In this document: one piece after another, positions 19,206 through 27,683 of the stretch
Layout of the letters: the number at the start of each line of letters is the position of its first letter
How positions within the stretch are numbered: the stretch's first letter is position 1
DNA from: Oscillospiraceae bacterium
GTDB lineage: Bacteria; Bacillota; Clostridia; Oscillospirales; Ruminococcaceae
Direction: 5' to 3'
Assembly (NCBI GenBank): GCA_018110925.1
Contig: JAGAZJ010000016.1
Coordinates: 86,472 to 150,471, forward strand
Length of the DNA stretch: 64,000 nt
Translations under genes and position numbers: made by a program
Notes under the pieces: model-generated
The model's database searches: none
What the model was told of the DNA's origin: nothing
Seen by the model: the letters and a program-made list of their open reading frames with translations, nothing else

Positions 19206-19652
19206 ATGAGCAACTTCTTTGATAAGGTTTCCGAAGCTATCACCGCTACCGGCAAGACCGTCGGCGACAAGACCAAGATGGGCACTGACATCGTAAAGCT
19301 CTCTTATAAGCTCAGCACCGAGCAGAAAAATCTCAGCGACATATTCACCGAGATAGGCAAGGCTTATTATGAGGAGAGCAAGGATGCTCCCCAGAGCGAT
19401 GCGCTTGTACAGCTCGTTTCCGAAGCTACCGTAAAGAGTGCCGAGATCGAGGGCATCAAGGAGCAGATCCGCCAGATCAAGGGCGTTACAGTATGCCCCA
19501 ACTGCGGAGCAGACGTTCCTCTTGAGTATGATTTCTGCGGCAAGTGCGGCACAAAGATCGAGAGACCCGAGCCTCCCGCTGAGGAGACCGAGGAAACAGT
19601 TGCAGAGACTGACGAGATCAAGGTCGAGGTAGACGACAACTTTGAGGAATAA
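19206..19652 (+). CDS. Zinc-ribbon protein of unknown function
   Basis: This 148-residue cytoplasmic protein has a helical, charged N-terminal half (residues 1-95), a zinc ribbon (CPNCG near residue 99 and CGKCG near 116) and an acidic tail rich in Glu. It resembles the many short Firmicutes proteins in which a helical segment is followed by a zinc ribbon; their role is unknown. The start at 19206 is set by GGAGG at 19193-19197. It is transcribed alone from a strong promoter and ends at a strong terminator, suggesting high expression. Codon use favours the preferred codons also seen in eno and gapA. Confidence 0.85.
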   Translation: MSNFFDKVSEAITATGKTVGDKTKMGTDIVKLSYKLSTEQKNLSDIFTEIGKAYYEESKDAPQSDALVQLVSEATVKSAEIEGIKEQIRQIKGVTVCPNCGADVPLEYDFCGKCGTKIERPEPPAEETEETVAETDEIKVEVDDNFEE

Positions 19653-19668
19653 GGTATAAAACCACTGG

Positions 19669-19695
19669 GGGTGTGCATCCACGCACACCCTTTTT
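19669..19695 (+). terminator. Terminator of the zinc-ribbon gene
   Basis: GGGTGTGC (19669-19676), loop of six, GCACACCC (19683-19690), then TTTTT. Confidence 0.92.
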
Positions 19696-19746
19696 GTATC
19701 CCCATGCATCAGCCGTCATTATTCACAGAATTTTTTATAAAATCTA

Positions 19747-19775
19747 TTTACTTTTATCATGACATATAGTATACT
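19747..19775 (+). promoter_or_regulatory. Sigma-A promoter of the AI-2E transporter gene
   Basis: TTTACT (19747-19752), 17 bases, TATACT (19770-19775). Confidence 0.75.
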
Positions 19776-19829
19776 TGAATGTGATATTTCCAATTGTGCC
19801 CCCATGGGCATACTATACAGGAGTTTATG

Positions 19830-21098
19830 ATGAAAATAGACTGGAACAGTAAATATACTACCATATCTGCCTATGCCGTGATAGTTTTCTGCATATGCAC
19901 ACTGATAATGCTGGTGATAGTGAAATTCGCCTCGGTCACGGCAGTTGCGGCAAAGTTTCTGAAGGCGATAGCGCCCATAATATGGGGCTTTGCGATAGCC
20001 TATCTGCTAAATCCCATCATGGTGCGGCTGGAGGCACTTTTTAAAAAGCTCATAGAGAAGAAGGCTCCGCACCCGAAGCTGTGCAGAACGCTGGCTGTGG
20101 TCTGCTCGGTGGTCATCGGTCTCGGTGCTATCTCAGCCCTTGTTGCCATAATCGTGCCGCAGGTGCTTGAAAGTGTTCAGACCATATTTGAAAATGTCCC
20201 GCTGTATATGCAGAACATATACACCTGGACCAACAGTATGCTTGAAAATTATCCCGATGTTGCGGCATATGTCAATGAACAGTACGACACTATCAGAACA
20301 ACGGTATTCAATGCGATAAACAACATCGTACCCAATCTGACCCAGTGGGCTTCAAAACTCAAGGACGGCGCTGTCGGGGTTATCGGCGGAGTGGGCAACT
20401 TTGCCATCGGCTTTATCGTGTCGGTATACTTCCTCACCGACAAGGAAAAGTTCCTTGCACAGGGCAGAAAACTGGTAACGGCGCTGTTCCCCCTGAGAAC
20501 GAGCGCTCATGTGCTGGATATATGCAACAAGACCAACAGGTCGGTCATGAATTTCCTTTCGGGCAAGATACTCGATTCGCTCATCATAGGCTGTATTTGC
20601 TTTATTGCCATGAAGATCATGGGTCTTGAATACGCCCTGCTGATAAGCACCATAGTGGGTGTCACGAACATAATACCCTTTTTCGGGCCTATCATCGGCG
20701 CTGTTCCGTCGGCGCTCCTGCTCCTAATCTCGGAGCCCAGGCAGACCATACCCTTTATCATAATGGTATTGCTGCTGCAGCAGTTTGACGGCAATATCCT
20801 CGGTCCTCACATACTCGGCGATTCCACGGGCCTTTCGGCATTCTGGGTAATGTTCGCCATATTCGTGGGCGGCAGTATGTTCGGCTTTGGCGGCATGGTG
20901 CTGGGCGTGCCCCTGTTTGCGGTGATCTATGAGCTGATCAAGGACGCTGTCGAGAGCATACTCAAAAGCAGAGGGCTTGCCCATGAGACCACATCATATT
21001 ACAACAGCGGCGAATACATCCCCGACGACGGCAAGGACAAAAAGCAAAAGACCGAAAACAGTGTTTTCACAGACCTGATAAAGAAGCTCAAGAAGTAA
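19830..21098 (+). CDS. AI-2E family transporter (PerM-like)
   Basis: This 422-residue integral membrane protein has the family layout: two N-terminal helices, a long amphipathic/extracellular region (about 100-190), then a cluster of helices with FGPIIGAVPS, QFDGNILGPHILGDSTGLSAFWVM and GVPLFAVIYELIKD. Family members have been linked to AI-2 export or to Na+/H+ exchange, so the substrate stays open. Tandem ATG codons occur at 19827 and 19830; the second is better spaced from CAGGAG (19818-19823). The C-terminal 45 residues are charged and cytoplasmic. Confidence 0.92.
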   Translation: MKIDWNSKYTTISAYAVIVFCICTLIMLVIVKFASVTAVAAKFLKAIAPIIWGFAIAYLLNPIMVRLEALFKKLIEKKAPHPKLCRTLAVVCSVVIGLGAISALVAIIVPQVLESVQTIFENVPLYMQNIYTWTNSMLENYPDVAAYVNEQYDTIRTTVFNAINNIVPNLTQWASKLKDGAVGVIGGVGNFAIGFIVSVYFLTDKEKFLAQGRKLVTALFPLRTSAHVLDICNKTNRSVMNFLSGKILDSLIIGCICFIAMKIMGLEYALLISTIVGVTNIIPFFGPIIGAVPSALLLLISEPRQTIPFIIMVLLLQQFDGNILGPHILGDSTGLSAFWVMFAIFVGGSMFGFGGMVLGVPLFAVIYELIKDAVESILKSRGLAHETTSYYNSGEYIPDDGKDKKQKTENSVFTDLIKKLKK

Positions 21099-21104
21099 TG
21101 AACG

Positions 21105-21131
21105 ATCCCGCAGACTGCCTGCGGGATATTT
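21105..21131 (+). terminator. Terminator of the AI-2E transporter gene
   Basis: ATCCCGCAG (21105-21113), loop of five, CTGCGGGAT (21119-21127), then ATTTT. Confidence 0.85.
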
Positions 21132-21174
21132 TGCCCCAAAATATTTGTATCAATTGTAAAATTTTGCCCGACGC

Positions 21175-21203
21175 TTGACATTCGGGCGTTTCAGTGGTAT
21201 AAT
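21175..21203 (+). promoter_or_regulatory. Sigma-A promoter of the DAHP synthase gene
   Basis: TTGACA (21175-21180), 17 bases, TATAAT (21198-21203): full consensus. The 75-base leader shows no trp/tyr-type attenuator. Confidence 0.93.
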
Positions 21204-21279
21204 ATAATATGCTTTTATGAGCTAAAACTTTAAACTCCCATTGGCATAAAGTGAATGTATGAAGAAAGAGTGACATATT

Positions 21280-22311
21280 ATGATGAACATGGATTTTATC
21301 CGCAAGCTCCCGATACCGCAGGAGATAAAGGCGCAGTTCCCCATATCCGATGAGGTGAAGGCTGTCAAGGCAGAAAAGGACAAGGCTATCGCCGATGTAT
21401 TCACAGGCAGGTCCGACAAGTTCATACTGGTCATCGGCCCGTGCTCTGCCGACAGGGAAGACGCTGTAATGGACTATATCCACCGTCTTGCGAGAGTGCA
21501 GGAACAGGTGAAGGACAAACTCATTCTCATTCCCCGTATATATACAAACAAGCCCCGCACCACGGGTCAGGGCTACAAGGGCATGGTGCATCAGCCCGAC
21601 CCCACCAAGAGCGAGGATATGCTAGAGGGCATCATCGCCATAAGAAAGCTGCACACAAGAGCGCTCACGGAAACAGGTCTCGGCTGTGCGGATGAGATGC
21701 TCTATCCCGAGAACCACAGATATCTTTCAGACCTGCTGTCGTATGTAGCGATCGGCGCCCGCTCTGTCGAGAACCAGCAGCACAGGCTGACTGCCAGCGG
21801 TCTTATGATACCCGTGGGCATGAAAAATCCCACAGGCGGCGACTATTCCGTCATGCTCAACTCCATAATAGCCGCACAGTCAGAGCATACGTTCCTTTAC
21901 AGAGGATGGGAGGCTCACAGCAAGGGCAATCCCCTTACCCACGCCATACTCAGGGGATATGTCGATAAGCACGGCAGGTCTCACCCCAACTATCACTATG
22001 AGGATCTTGCTTTGCTCTATGAGATGTATGCCGAAAAAGGCCTTCAGAATATGGCAGTCATCGTCGATTCCAACCACTGCAACTCGGGCAAGAGATATGA
22101 GGAGCAGATACGCATATGCAACGAAGTGCTCCACTCCTGCCGCCACAACCCCGATATCAAGCGCTTTGTCAAGGGCTTCATGATAGAATCCTATATAGAG
22201 GACGGCGCTCAGAAGATAGGTGAAGGCATCTACGGCAAGTCTATCACCGACCCATGCCTCGGCTGGGCAAAGTCGGAACAGCTCATACTGAGCATAGCCG
22301 ATCAGGTATGA
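21280..22311 (+). CDS. aroF: 3-Deoxy-7-phosphoheptulonate synthase, class I alpha (AroF/G/H-like)
   Basis: This 343-residue enzyme joins phosphoenolpyruvate and erythrose 4-phosphate in the first step of aromatic amino-acid synthesis. Motifs include IGPCSADRE near residue 53, the PEP-binding PRIYTNKPRTTGQGYKG, GARSVENQQHR and the C-terminal metal and substrate residues in DSNHCNSGK and ESYIEDG. The length fits the feedback-regulated AroFGH type, but which amino acid inhibits it cannot be read. It is alone between a consensus promoter and a long bidirectional hairpin. The ribosome site before ATG 21280 is weak (GAAAGAG). The tyr T-box operon at 53390-53690 is a possible physiological partner. 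Confidence 0.95.
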   Translation: MMNMDFIRKLPIPQEIKAQFPISDEVKAVKAEKDKAIADVFTGRSDKFILVIGPCSADREDAVMDYIHRLARVQEQVKDKLILIPRIYTNKPRTTGQGYKGMVHQPDPTKSEDMLEGIIAIRKLHTRALTETGLGCADEMLYPENHRYLSDLLSYVAIGARSVENQQHRLTASGLMIPVGMKNPTGGDYSVMLNSIIAAQSEHTFLYRGWEAHSKGNPLTHAILRGYVDKHGRSHPNYHYEDLALLYEMYAEKGLQNMAVIVDSNHCNSGKRYEEQIRICNEVLHSCRHNPDIKRFVKGFMIESYIEDGAQKIGEGIYGKSITDPCLGWAKSEQLILSIADQV

Positions 22312-22334
22312 TGATAACCTGAATGACCTATACA

Positions 22335-22377
22335 TAAAGCTCCCCCTGTGTGATGCGATCACACAGGGGGAGCTTTA
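22335..22377. terminator. Bidirectional terminator between the DAHP synthase gene and tsaB
   Basis: TAAAGCTCCCCCTGTGTGAT (22335-22354) and its exact complement (22358-22377) form a perfect 20-bp stem with a 3-base loop between two convergent genes. T tracts are short on both sides. Confidence 0.85.
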
Positions 22378-22398
22378 TACCTATCATCTTGGTTCACG

Positions 22399-23067
22399 TC
22401 AGGTTTTAGCACTGTCAAGGTCTTTCTCTGCCTTTGTCACCTGAAGATAGTCAGGCAGAAGCAACTCCGGGGAACACGGTTCATGCGCCAGCCCTGCAAA
22501 GCACAGGCTCACCGCACTTCTGCCGTTTTGAGAAGCAGGCGCAGGCATGGCATTGTCCGGCAGAGCCAGCATTGCATGATCTCCCACGCAGATGACCTTT
22601 TCGCCGCAGGCGGCTATCCTTGCGGCAAGCTCATCCGCATCCGCTATCTCATCGGGCGTGAGCCGTTTGACGGTCATGCCGTCCGCCCTGAAAAATGCGG
22701 CATACATGAGCCTTTGTCTTGCGTGCATCACAGCACATATCACGCTGTCGGCACATACCGCATTGTATGCAAGGGCTTCCAGAGCGGATACTCCCACGCA
22801 TTTCCTGTCAAGGGCATAACACATCCCCTGAACTGCGGATATGCCTATGCGAAGCCCCGTATATGATCCGGGACCGCTGACTGCGGCGAATATATCCACA
22901 TCCTTCAATGTCTTTTCAGCGTCTGAAAGCACCTTCTGCGCCAGCGGCAGTATAACCTGAGAATGTGTGTGCTCCGTCAGAAAGGAACATTCAGAGATGA
23001 CCTCCGTTTCCGAGCAGAGAGCACAGGCGGCTGTCGTGCCGCAGGTATCTATTCCGAGTATCAGCAT
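22399..23067 (-). CDS. tsaB: tRNA threonylcarbamoyladenosine biosynthesis protein TsaB
   Basis: This 222-residue ASKHA-fold protein pairs with TsaD and TsaE to make t6A37 in ANN-decoding tRNAs. It starts MLILGIDTCGTTAACAL and carries the family's SGPGSYTGLRIG motif near residue 69. The start at 23067 fits the family N-terminus and AAAGGTG upstream; a longer frame from 23085 adds six residues. It is the last gene of the operon tsaE - methyltransferase - HAD - tsaB. TsaD and TsaC are not in the window. Confidence 0.95.
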   Translation of the reverse strand: MLILGIDTCGTTAACALCSETEVISECSFLTEHTHSQVILPLAQKVLSDAEKTLKDVDIFAAVSGPGSYTGLRIGISAVQGMCYALDRKCVGVSALEALAYNAVCADSVICAVMHARQRLMYAAFFRADGMTVKRLTPDEIADADELAARIAACGEKVICVGDHAMLALPDNAMPAPASQNGRSAVSLCFAGLAHEPCSPELLLPDYLQVTKAEKDLDSAKT

Positions 23068-23081
23068 AATAACACCTTTCG

Positions 23082-23806
23082 TCAAAGAATGGATCGTTCT
23101 ATCCAGAGAGCCACGCCGTCATCATCGTTTGATGCGGTGATGCAGTCTGCGGCGGCTCTTGCTTCCTCCACGGCATTTGCTACCGCAACGCCCGTGCCGC
23201 AAAGTCTGAGCATATCAACATCATTGCTGTCATCTCCGAACGCCGCAGTGTCCGAGAGAGATATGCCCAGCATCCGTACAAGAGCTTCTATCGCCGCTGT
23301 CTTGCCCGTACCCTGCGGCATGAAGCTGTACCAGTTCTCCCCGCGGTATCCCTGAAGCCTGCATCCGACAGTATCTGCGATGCGCTGTGCGGTCAAATCA
23401 CTGTCAAGCAGGGCCGCTATCTTGTTCGCCCTTATCTCAAAGGGCTGTGCAAAGTCGATGTACTGCGCTTTTCTTAGTTTTTCAGAGGCTCTGATATGTT
23501 CCTCATTGTTCCAGAAGACCGTCTTTCCTGCGGCGGCTGTGATCTCTGCATCCTCATCGTGCTCAAGAAGCGTTCCTATCAGCGTCCGTGTCTGTGTATC
23601 AGCGCACCGTCGGTGTTTATGATAAAATCGGGCTTTATCATGTCGGTATATCTTTCCGCACCGATATAATATCGGGCTGTCGCAAGCGTGACGTATATGC
23701 CCTTTTGCTGAACAGCTCTCAGAACGGAGAGTGTCCTTTCGGAAACTGTGCCGTCCGACCTCAGCAGGGTATGGTCAAGGTCTGTGAGTATCATCCTGTA
23801 TGTCAT
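23082..23806 (-). pseudogene. HAD-family (Cof-type) phosphatase, split by a -1 frame change
   Basis: The first frame (23806 to 23579) encodes MTYRMILTDLDHTLLRSDG with the DxD nucleophile and runs to INTDGALIHRHGR before a TGA. Reading on from about 23588 in the -1 frame gives TLIGTLLEHDED and continues without a stop to 23082. That part includes the acidic motif AFGDDSNDVDML near the C-terminus. Together they make one Cof-like phosphatase of about 241 residues, a little short for the family (about 265). A single missing base, for example one A of GGAACG, explains it. The start overlaps the methyltransferase stop by four bases, so the operon context is intact. A sequencing error is the main alternative. 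Confidence 0.85.
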
Positions 23807-24555
23807 AACGGTCTCCTGTACAGGTGCAGCGGATAGGTGTCATTGAAGGTTATGCCGCCGAAGCTTTCCACAGCTTCGTGTATGCCGCCGAAAAATCTGT
23901 CCCTGTATTTTTCGTTTATCGTGATATGAGTGGAGTGCGTCTTTATGTATTCGATATACTCATCAGCGGTATAGGTCCTTGTGTTGTGGAAGTGCGTTTC
24001 GCCGAGATACTCAAAGCCATAGTCCGCACCGGCCTTATAATCGAACTTCTGTGTATACGGCTGATCGGTCACAAAATACGCATCATACACCTTCTGTATC
24101 CTGTCAAAAAGCTCCGGGCAGGGCGTTTTGTAGTCGCCGTAAAGGAAGAACATCGCAAGATATCCGCCGGGACGCAGTATATCAAAGACCTTTCTGTATG
24201 CGATGTCCTGATCTATCCACTGTATCGTGGCCGCCGAGTATACCACATCAAAGCTCTGCGGCTCGAAGTCATACTTTTCAAAATCCGCGTTTATTATGGT
24301 AAAATTCGGGCGCGAGGAATACTTCTCACACATTTTAGCGGCAAGATGCTCACCGAGCTCTATCGCGGTATAATCACAGCCGGTATCAAGCGCAAAATCC
24401 GTCGCCTGACCTGTGCCCGGGCCTATCTCAAGGCATCTTTTGCCCTGCGCCAGCCCGCACTTTTCGATAATGGCATCAAAAAGCTCCCTGCTGTATCTTA
24501 TCCTCCATTTGTCAAAACGCTCGGGTATGGTGTCAAATACAAGGCGCTTGTCCAT
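23803..24555 (-). CDS. Class I SAM-dependent methyltransferase
   Basis: This 250-residue protein carries the AdoMet-binding motif CLEIGPGTGQATDFAL near residue 40, an acidic residue after the second strand (YTAIEL) and a motif IV region FDVVYSAATIQWID. DILRPGGYLAMFF follows, and then a C-terminal cap. It belongs to the small-molecule/lipid methyltransferase group; the substrate is unknown. It sits between tsaE and the HAD gene with a 4-base overlap downstream and 10 bases upstream, so it is co-transcribed with the t6A genes, although a functional link is not shown. Confidence 0.9.
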   Translation of the reverse strand: MDKRLVFDTIPERFDKWRIRYSRELFDAIIEKCGLAQGKRCLEIGPGTGQATDFALDTGCDYTAIELGEHLAAKMCEKYSSRPNFTIINADFEKYDFEPQSFDVVYSAATIQWIDQDIAYRKVFDILRPGGYLAMFFLYGDYKTPCPELFDRIQKVYDAYFVTDQPYTQKFDYKAGADYGFEYLGETHFHNTRTYTADEYIEYIKTHSTHITINEKYRDRFFGGIHEAVESFGGITFNDTYPLHLYRRPL

Positions 24556-24565
24556 ACAGTCCTCC

Positions 24566-24991
24566 TTACAGGTCTATGCCGGTTATCTCTATCGTCCTCT
24601 TGTCAGGATCGTCCTTGTCGGTGCGTATATCCACGGTTATATTCTCGTCAAGAAGCCCCTCCGTGTTCTCAGACCACTCAACGGCTATAACGGACCGTTT
24701 GCTTATATAATCATAAAAGCCCGTCGCTTCGAGCGCTTCGGGTGTGGTTATGCGGTACATATCAAAATGATAGAGAGTGAGCTCAGCACCGTGGTATTCA
24801 TTCACTATCGCAAATGTTGGGCTGCTCACACAATCGCCTGCGCCCATACCGAGTGCGATGCCCCGTGTCATGGTGGTCTTGCCTGCGCCGAGGTCGCCCC
24901 TGTATGCGATTATCTCGCCGCCCTTCATAAGAGCGCCGAGCCTTTGTCCTATCCCGATGGTCTCCTCGGGAGAATTAGAAATATATATCAT
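24566..24991 (-). CDS. tsaE: tRNA threonylcarbamoyladenosine biosynthesis ATPase TsaE
   Basis: This 141-residue P-loop ATPase of the t6A complex has the Walker A motif GDLGAGKTT (about 33-41), SSPTFAIVNEYHG, the acidic LYHFDMYRI segment and VIAVEWSEN, all family hallmarks. AAAGGA precedes the ATG. It heads the operon ending in tsaB. Confidence 0.96.
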   Translation of the reverse strand: MIYISNSPEETIGIGQRLGALMKGGEIIAYRGDLGAGKTTMTRGIALGMGAGDCVSSPTFAIVNEYHGAELTLYHFDMYRITTPEALEATGFYDYISKRSVIAVEWSENTEGLLDENITVDIRTDKDDPDKRTIEITGIDL

Positions 24992-25016
24992 AGCTGTCCT
25001 TTGCCTTAAAACACAT

Positions 25017-25037
25017 CAGGGCAGTATTACTGCCCTG
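25017..25037 (-). terminator. Terminator of the two-domain GNAT gene
   Basis: CAGGGCAGT (25017-25025), loop ATT, ACTGCCCTG (25029-25037), five bases beyond the gene. On the minus strand ATGTGTTTTAAGG follows. Some readthrough into tsaE is possible because no separate tsaE promoter was found. Confidence 0.75.
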
Positions 25038-25041
25038 TAAG

Positions 25042-25938
25042 TCATTGTGTGATCTCATCGTCCACGCCGAGCAGGCCTCGGAGCATATACGGGTCTGTCT
25101 CCTCGTGCTTTTCACATGAGAGCGGTATCCTGTCCTGACAGACATCCACGTTCATTATCCTGAACTTCTCGCAGAAGAAGGATATGTCGTCATCCTCAAG
25201 GGAACGCACCTTATACCGCTTCTTGTCGGAATAGCCGTATTTCTCAGTGGATATTATATCAAAGCCGAAAAGCGGTGTGCGAACACCGAGAGAGCCTATC
25301 TCAAACTCGCTCACATTCTCGAATATTATCTCTGCCGTGAGATTAACGGGGTCGTGAGAATACAGCGTCATCTTAACAAAAGGCACCTTCACATTCTCAC
25401 TGCCAAAGCCCGCATAATAGCTGAAATCGCCGTAGGCATCAAAATCGTACCAGTAGAAATCGTCGCTTGCATCGGTTATCTGCTCGATGCCGTATATCTC
25501 GCCGAATTTCTTTTTGAGAGCGGACTTCTCTTCCTTCATGGGCATCGGTTTTCTCATGCCCACGGCCAGCTTCTCAAAGCCCATACCCTCATACCATTTT
25601 ATGAGGCTGTCCTCACAGAATATCTGCACGTTGAGCTTATACAGACCTGTCTGACAGTGCTCCACGATCCTGCGGACTATCTCTGCGCCTATACCGTGCT
25701 TGCGGTACTCGCTCCTGACGCATATGCCGCTCATGACTGCGGCTATGAGCCCGTCGGAAGCCACTCTGCCAAGACCCACCAGCTTGTCGCCGTCATAGGC
25801 ATAGACGGAATAGAAGCTGTCATTTGCCTTTGCGATGTCCTCATCGGTATAACCGCTGAGCTGGTACCATTCAAGGGCTTTGTAGAGCTCTATCGGATCA
25901 TTCGGATTTTTCAGCTCTGAAAGATATTCGATCTCCAC
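25042..25938 (-). CDS. GNAT-family N-acetyltransferase with an extra C-terminal domain
   Basis: This 298-residue protein has a GNAT fold at residues 1-130, with the acetyl-CoA-binding ICVRSEYRKHGIGAEIVRR and the WYEGMGFEKL end strand. A C-terminal domain of about 150 residues with no recognised motif follows. The GTG start at 25938 is set by GGAGG six bases upstream. It is monocistronic. The acceptor substrate is unknown. Confidence 0.88.
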   Translation of the reverse strand: MEIEYLSELKNPNDPIELYKALEWYQLSGYTDEDIAKANDSFYSVYAYDGDKLVGLGRVASDGLIAAVMSGICVRSEYRKHGIGAEIVRRIVEHCQTGLYKLNVQIFCEDSLIKWYEGMGFEKLAVGMRKPMPMKEEKSALKKKFGEIYGIEQITDASDDFYWYDFDAYGDFSYYAGFGSENVKVPFVKMTLYSHDPVNLTAEIIFENVSEFEIGSLGVRTPLFGFDIISTEKYGYSDKKRYKVRSLEDDDISFFCEKFRIMNVDVCQDRIPLSCEKHEETDPYMLRGLLGVDDEITQ

Positions 25939-26020
25939 AAGACCCCTCCTGTCTGTACAAGTTTATATCTGCCGGGAGCAGCACAGTGCTTTATAGAATA
26001 TAAACAAAAAATCTACTTTA

Positions 26021-26048
26021 ATTATATCACATTTTAGGATAATATCAA
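26021..26048 (-). promoter_or_regulatory. Promoter of the two-domain GNAT gene
   Basis: On the minus strand TTGATA (26048-26043), 16 bases ending TGA, TATAAT (26026-26021). Confidence 0.65.
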
Positions 26049-26080
26049 TAGGTGATTTTTATTTTCGACGCTTTTTACAA

Positions 26081-26908
26081 TCACGGCGCCGTAATATTGT
26101 CTATTTTGATAAAGTCATCCGGGAGACCTGATGTTATGCGGATGCGCTTGCCCGTCACCCTGTGAGTGAACGAAAGCTCCGAACAGTGCAGTGCATGGCG
26201 GGGCATAGAGGTGTCGCCGCCGTACATGGTATCCCCTGCAAGCGGATGACCCACAGCAGACATATGCACCCGTATCTGATGAGTGCGCCCCGTTAGCAGA
26301 GATACAGAGACGAATGTATAGCCCCCTGCCTGCATGACGGGCGTCACAAAAGTCACCGCACGCTGTCCGTCCTCCGAGACGGTGCGGCGCATGAGCGAGC
26401 CTTCCTCTCTTGCTATGGGCATATCTATACGCATAGGTCTGTCTATGCTGCCGCAGCACAGTGCAGTGTAGACCTTGTCAGCCCTTGTCACCGCAAAGGA
26501 ATGCTTTGCCACAAGGCAAATGCCCGATGTATCCCTGTCAAGGCGGTTTATCACATGAAAGCCGCAGTCTGCGGGGGATATGTTCTCAAGGGTATCATTT
26601 CCGTGACCTGCCGACCTGTGGACGGGCATAAAGGGCGGCTTGTCATAGACGATGTAATCCTCATCCTCATAAAGCACGGGGACTTTCCTGTCGGAACAAT
26701 GAGCGGGATTTGTCTCATGGGGAAAAGTGATCGTCAGCGTCTGACCGACCACGGCTCTGTCGATGCTTCTGCACGGGGCATAGTCAAGAAGTATGCCGTC
26801 GGGGAGTTTTTTCAGCTCTGACAGCATCCTTGCGGAAACACCGTGCTGTCTTAATATATCACCCGCATCTGCGTCACGCAGTACGGGTATCTGTATCCTT
26901 CTTCTCAT
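26081..26908 (-). CDS. RluA/RluD-family pseudouridine synthase
   Basis: This 275-residue RNA-modifying enzyme carries the catalytic aspartate in HVINRLDRDTSG near residue 120, followed by AKHSFAV, and the C-terminal GRTHQIRVHMSAVGHPLAGD. A degenerate S4-like N-terminal region is present. The target could be 23S rRNA or tRNA and is not predictable. The start overlaps the preceding membrane-protein gene by 35 bases. It is the last gene of the six-gene minus-strand operon starting at 32324. Confidence 0.93.
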   Translation of the reverse strand: MRRRIQIPVLRDADAGDILRQHGVSARMLSELKKLPDGILLDYAPCRSIDRAVVGQTLTITFPHETNPAHCSDRKVPVLYEDEDYIVYDKPPFMPVHRSAGHGNDTLENISPADCGFHVINRLDRDTSGICLVAKHSFAVTRADKVYTALCCGSIDRPMRIDMPIAREEGSLMRRTVSEDGQRAVTFVTPVMQAGGYTFVSVSLLTGRTHQIRVHMSAVGHPLAGDTMYGGDTSMPRHALHCSELSFTHRVTGKRIRITSGLPDDFIKIDNITAP

Positions 26909-27683
26909 TCATGTCATCCATTATGCGTCTGAGATAGACAGCGTGTATTATATTCACCAACGGCAGAACGAACATCATTGGGAATACCAGAACTGCCGAC
27001 AGGGACCAGGGGATACAGGAGAAAAACAGCTTCACCGAGAAATTGTATCTGTATTTCGTTGCACGGATGGAGCGGTTTATGATCTCGCCTGCGTCTAGGT
27101 CGGGATTGTCGGCAAATATATACGGCACAAAGAACAGGTCCATAGTGCTGACATAATATATCACGAGGAGTACGAACACCGTGAAGGTCTCGATCGATTC
27201 TATCAGCCTTTCGTGCCCCGTGCCCACACGGGCGCAGATGAAAAACACCGCATATCCGAACGTGCCGAGCACGATAAATCTTGTGATACGTCTGAGATCT
27301 GTCATCAGCCTTACTATGATACAGCGCTGTATGGTGTGCCATGAATCGTAGCAGGCAAACAGCGAGCTGAGCGGCATCACCGCTCCCCCCGACAGGTTCC
27401 AGTAGAACCAGCGTATACCGTACGATAGCGGCACAGAGCCCAGATACAGTACAGTGTAAAGTCCCAGCACGCCCGCTATATATGCAGGCTCTGCCAGTGA
27501 CAACGAGGGAATGGCATAGAACGAATCGTGTACGCCCAGCACCTGACCCATAAATACAAGTGCGGCATAGAAGAAAAAGACGATACCCGCCGCCAGCACT
27601 ATTATGAACGACATCTCGGGCCAGCATGACTTCATACGGGTGAGCGTCTCAGATCTGATACTCTTGATCGTCATATCCCTCAT
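26874..27683 (-). CDS. Integral membrane protein, DUF975-like
   Basis: From the ATG at 27683 this encodes 269 residues with about five or six membrane segments and a charged cytoplasmic stretch. The pattern of paired helices, then NPDLDAGEIINRSIRATKYR, then further helices resembles DUF975-type proteins (GEIIRRSxxLMKGxKxxxF); the match is partial. Upstream in-frame residues lie within the phosphatase gene and are excluded. A second start at 27674 is also possible. Function unknown. It is coupled to its neighbours on both sides by overlap. Confidence 0.75.
   Translation of the reverse strand: MRDMTIKSIRSETLTRMKSCWPEMSFIIVLAAGIVFFFYAALVFMGQVLGVHDSFYAIPSLSLAEPAYIAGVLGLYTVLYLGSVPLSYGIRWFYWNLSGGAVMPLSSLFACYDSWHTIQRCIIVRLMTDLRRITRFIVLGTFGYAVFFICARVGTGHERLIESIETFTVFVLLVIYYVSTMDLFFVPYIFADNPDLDAGEIINRSIRATKYRYNFSVKLFFSCIPWSLSAVLVFPMMFVLPLVNIIHAVYLRRIMDDMNEKKDTDTRTA

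Noticed and set aside
23579-23606. Programmed -1 frameshift in the HAD gene
   Set aside because: No X XXY YYZ slippery heptamer or downstream pseudoknot is seen; a lost base is simpler.
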